From: Polytrichum commune
Taxonomy: Eukaryota; Streptophyta; Polytrichopsida; Polytrichales; Polytrichaceae
Direction: 5' to 3'
Assembly (NCBI GenBank): GCA_950295325.1
Contig: OX485804.1
Span: forward strand, 28,148,001-28,212,000
Length of the DNA stretch: 64,000 nucleotides
Below are positions 63,201 to 64,000 of the stretch, in pieces. Both the position numbers and the translations under genes were made by a program. A model generated the notes under the pieces. It worked only from the letters and a program-made list of their open reading frames with translations. It did not search any database and was not told the origin of the DNA. How positions within the stretch are numbered: position 1 is the first letter of the stretch; the number at the start of each line of letters is the position of its first letter.

Positions 63201-63995
63201 CAAACTCCCAAGTTGAAAGCTTAAATGTAGAGTGGACTTAAGTGAACATGCATGCATAAGAACCTCATGTCTGCCAATGAGAAGGCTCCTTTTCTTTGAG
63301 TATCAACCTCTCTAATGGAAAGGGACCTCAGATCCAAAGTTCAAAATTCGGTCTCTCTTGGATATTTGTTTCATGGGTCTTCTTAGCACTTGATTTCCAG
63401 TGCACCCTACCACCTATGGTCCACTCAATCATAGTGGGGGTATCCTAGTGAACCGGATATATTCAACCAACCATGTGGGAATCTAGGGGCTTGTCTGCGC
63501 CCATTCCTGTTCACCTTCAAAAGGAGGCAGTAGTTTTCGGGAGCCTTATAGTTCTCGTAATGCCTGTTTTGGATTTACATCTGGACTTAGTCCAACTTGA
63601 AAATGAAGTGACACCATAATTCATGCCGGTGGCAACATCGGAGTTGTCTTTCTTTCTTTTCTTCCTAGGTGAGAATCCACTCTGCTCAAATGACACACTA
63701 CCTTCTGTGGTTGGTAAGAAACAAGTCTAGTCAAGTTGGGGTAATGTCAGGGCATGGATGAAACATCCTAGTATTGGAGAAAGTTATGCTGAGAGTGGTG
63801 ATTCAGCTTGTTTTAAGGTTTTAATAACTTTGATTCTATTACCAACCTGATTTCTGTTTTCAGGTGGATCACTCAATTGTAGAATCCTTTGTGCAAGGAG
63901 GGCGGATGGCAATTACATCTCGCATTTATCCAGTAAAGGCCGTGAATGAGCAAGCTCATGTTTACCTCTTCAATAATGGCACCACTCACGTCAAG
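57283..63995 (+). CDS. Acid (vacuolar-type) invertase, beta-fructofuranosidase; 3' end outside window
   Basis: Hydrolyses sucrose to glucose and fructose; GH32 family. Exons: 57283-57574, 57994-58002 (9-nt mini-exon), 58861-59082, 59831-60456, 61434-61595, 62097-62338, 62689-62779, 63864-63995; all junctions are GT-AG and the frame closes at 592 codons, with the final exon beyond the edge. A basic N-terminus followed by a hydrophobic anchor (about 38-57) is typical of vacuolar invertases. WMNDPNG (95-101, nucleophile Asp98) is split by the mini-exon. FRDP (220-223) supplies the transition-state Asp222. WECLDF (274-279) carries acid/base Glu275; most plant enzymes have V or P where this has Leu277. 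VDHSIVESF lies in the C-terminal beta-sandwich. No frameshift is seen, so it appears functional. Confidence 0.95.
57581..57925 (+). repeat. Tandem duplication in invertase intron 1
   Basis: Two copies of about 172 bp (57581-57752 and 57753-57925), each beginning AATTTGGATCGATACAC or close to it; a third partial start follows at 57926. The first unit starts 6 nt after the exon 1 splice site. Confidence 0.8.
57994..58002 (+). other. 9-nt invertase mini-exon
   Basis: CAG/ATCCCAACG/GTGCGT. With the last G of exon 1 and the first bases of exon 3 it gives Asp-Pro-Asn-Gly of the catalytic motif. Mini-exons of this size at this place are known in plant invertase genes; without it the reading frame loses the nucleophile. 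Confidence 0.92.
58259..58592. mobile_element. MITE in invertase intron 2
   Basis: Left end GGGCAAGCCCAACCGTTGCC near 58262, inverted right end GTGCAAGCCCACCCGTTGCC near 58590. Related by GCAAGCCCA ends to the element at 30.25 kb. Non-coding. Confidence 0.6.
59391..59586 (+). repeat. Segment duplicated between invertase introns 3 and 4, copy 1
   Basis: Shares CTTGTCAGGAACTGATGAA, GTGGGGATG, GTGAAAGGTGGCT, AGATTGTTG.GGATG and TATTGAGAATG-type blocks with 61094-61287 in intron 4, same strand. Confidence 0.65.
61094..61287 (+). repeat. Segment duplicated between invertase introns 3 and 4, copy 2
   Basis: Counterpart of 59391-59586, equally long and in the same orientation. Either an old intragenic duplication or two insertions of one repeat. 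Confidence 0.65.
61705..62050 (+). repeat. 5S-related retroelement, copy C, in invertase intron 5
   Basis: Begins CCGGATCCCATGGAATTTTC (61705-61724), then GAGGTTAAGC (61726-61735) and GGAATAGTACT, following the order of plant 5S rRNA; the GATGGGTGACC box has been lost. The shared body and TTTCTTTCTT tail follow, ending 46 nt before the exon 6 acceptor. Confidence 0.65.
63370..63661 (+). repeat. 5S-related retroelement, copy D, in invertase intron 7
   Basis: Contains only the last part of the 5S-like head (CATGGGTC, TAGCACTTGATT) and then the full shared body with the TTTCTTTCTTTT tail. Same strand as the gene and as copies A-C. Confidence 0.6.
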
Positions 63996-64000
63996 GTGAG

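Noticed and set aside
1-64000. CRISPR arrays, bacterial operons, rRNA operons
   Set aside because: None present; introns and plant proteins show nuclear plant DNA. No convincing intact tRNA or full 5S gene was seen.

Overview
The window is nuclear DNA from a land plant. Its best-resolved genes are intron-rich, with GT-AG introns, and encode recognisably plant proteins: a non-phosphorylating NADP-dependent glyceraldehyde-3-phosphate dehydrogenase (GAPN) of exactly 496 residues and an acid (vacuolar-type) invertase with the plant 9-nt mini-exon. The long spaces between genes hold transposon remnants, inverted-repeat elements (MITEs) and microsatellites. The number and variety of repeats, a class A FAD monooxygenase and several unrecognised genes would suit a non-seed plant (lycophyte, fern or bryophyte), but the sequence alone does not settle the lineage.

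Layout. 1-0.83 kb: minus-strand coding exon running off the left edge, unrecognised. 1.1-2.1 kb: 5S-rRNA-related repeat, then a TA-flanked MITE. 2.1-10 kb: gene-poor, with a snapback hairpin at 3.8 kb and an LTR-like repeat at 5.6-7 kb. 10-11.2 kb: minus-strand gene of unknown function in two overlapping frames. 14.8-19.2 kb: GAPN, minus strand, ten coding exons plus a predicted 5'UTR intron reaching 20.3 kb. 20.9-36.3 kb: dense MITE zone with at least ten elements, several nested or in inverted pairs. 36.6-38.4 kb: tandem array of 320-390 bp units. 38.9-45.5 kb: a plus-strand multi-exon gene of unknown function, supported by consecutive small exons that stay in phase; a MITE and a hAT-derived element lie in its introns. 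46.2-48.5 kb: two-exon class A FAD monooxygenase, minus strand. 50.6-56.1 kb: LTR-retrotransposon LTR with a primer-binding-like site, a CACTA TNP2-like remnant on the minus strand, an orphan exon-like ORF and a decayed Copia polyprotein. 57.3-64 kb: acid invertase, plus strand, eight exons in view; the last part is beyond the right edge.

The recognisable genes belong to central carbon metabolism: GAPN makes cytosolic NADPH and 3-phosphoglycerate, and invertase splits sucrose. There is no sign that they are co-regulated; as usual in plants each gene stands alone. The most unusual material is repeat biology: four same-strand copies of a 5S-rRNA-related retroelement, two of them in invertase introns; near-perfect snapback hairpins; a hAT-derived ORF between direct (not inverted) arrays of one motif; and MITE families whose ends resemble one another.
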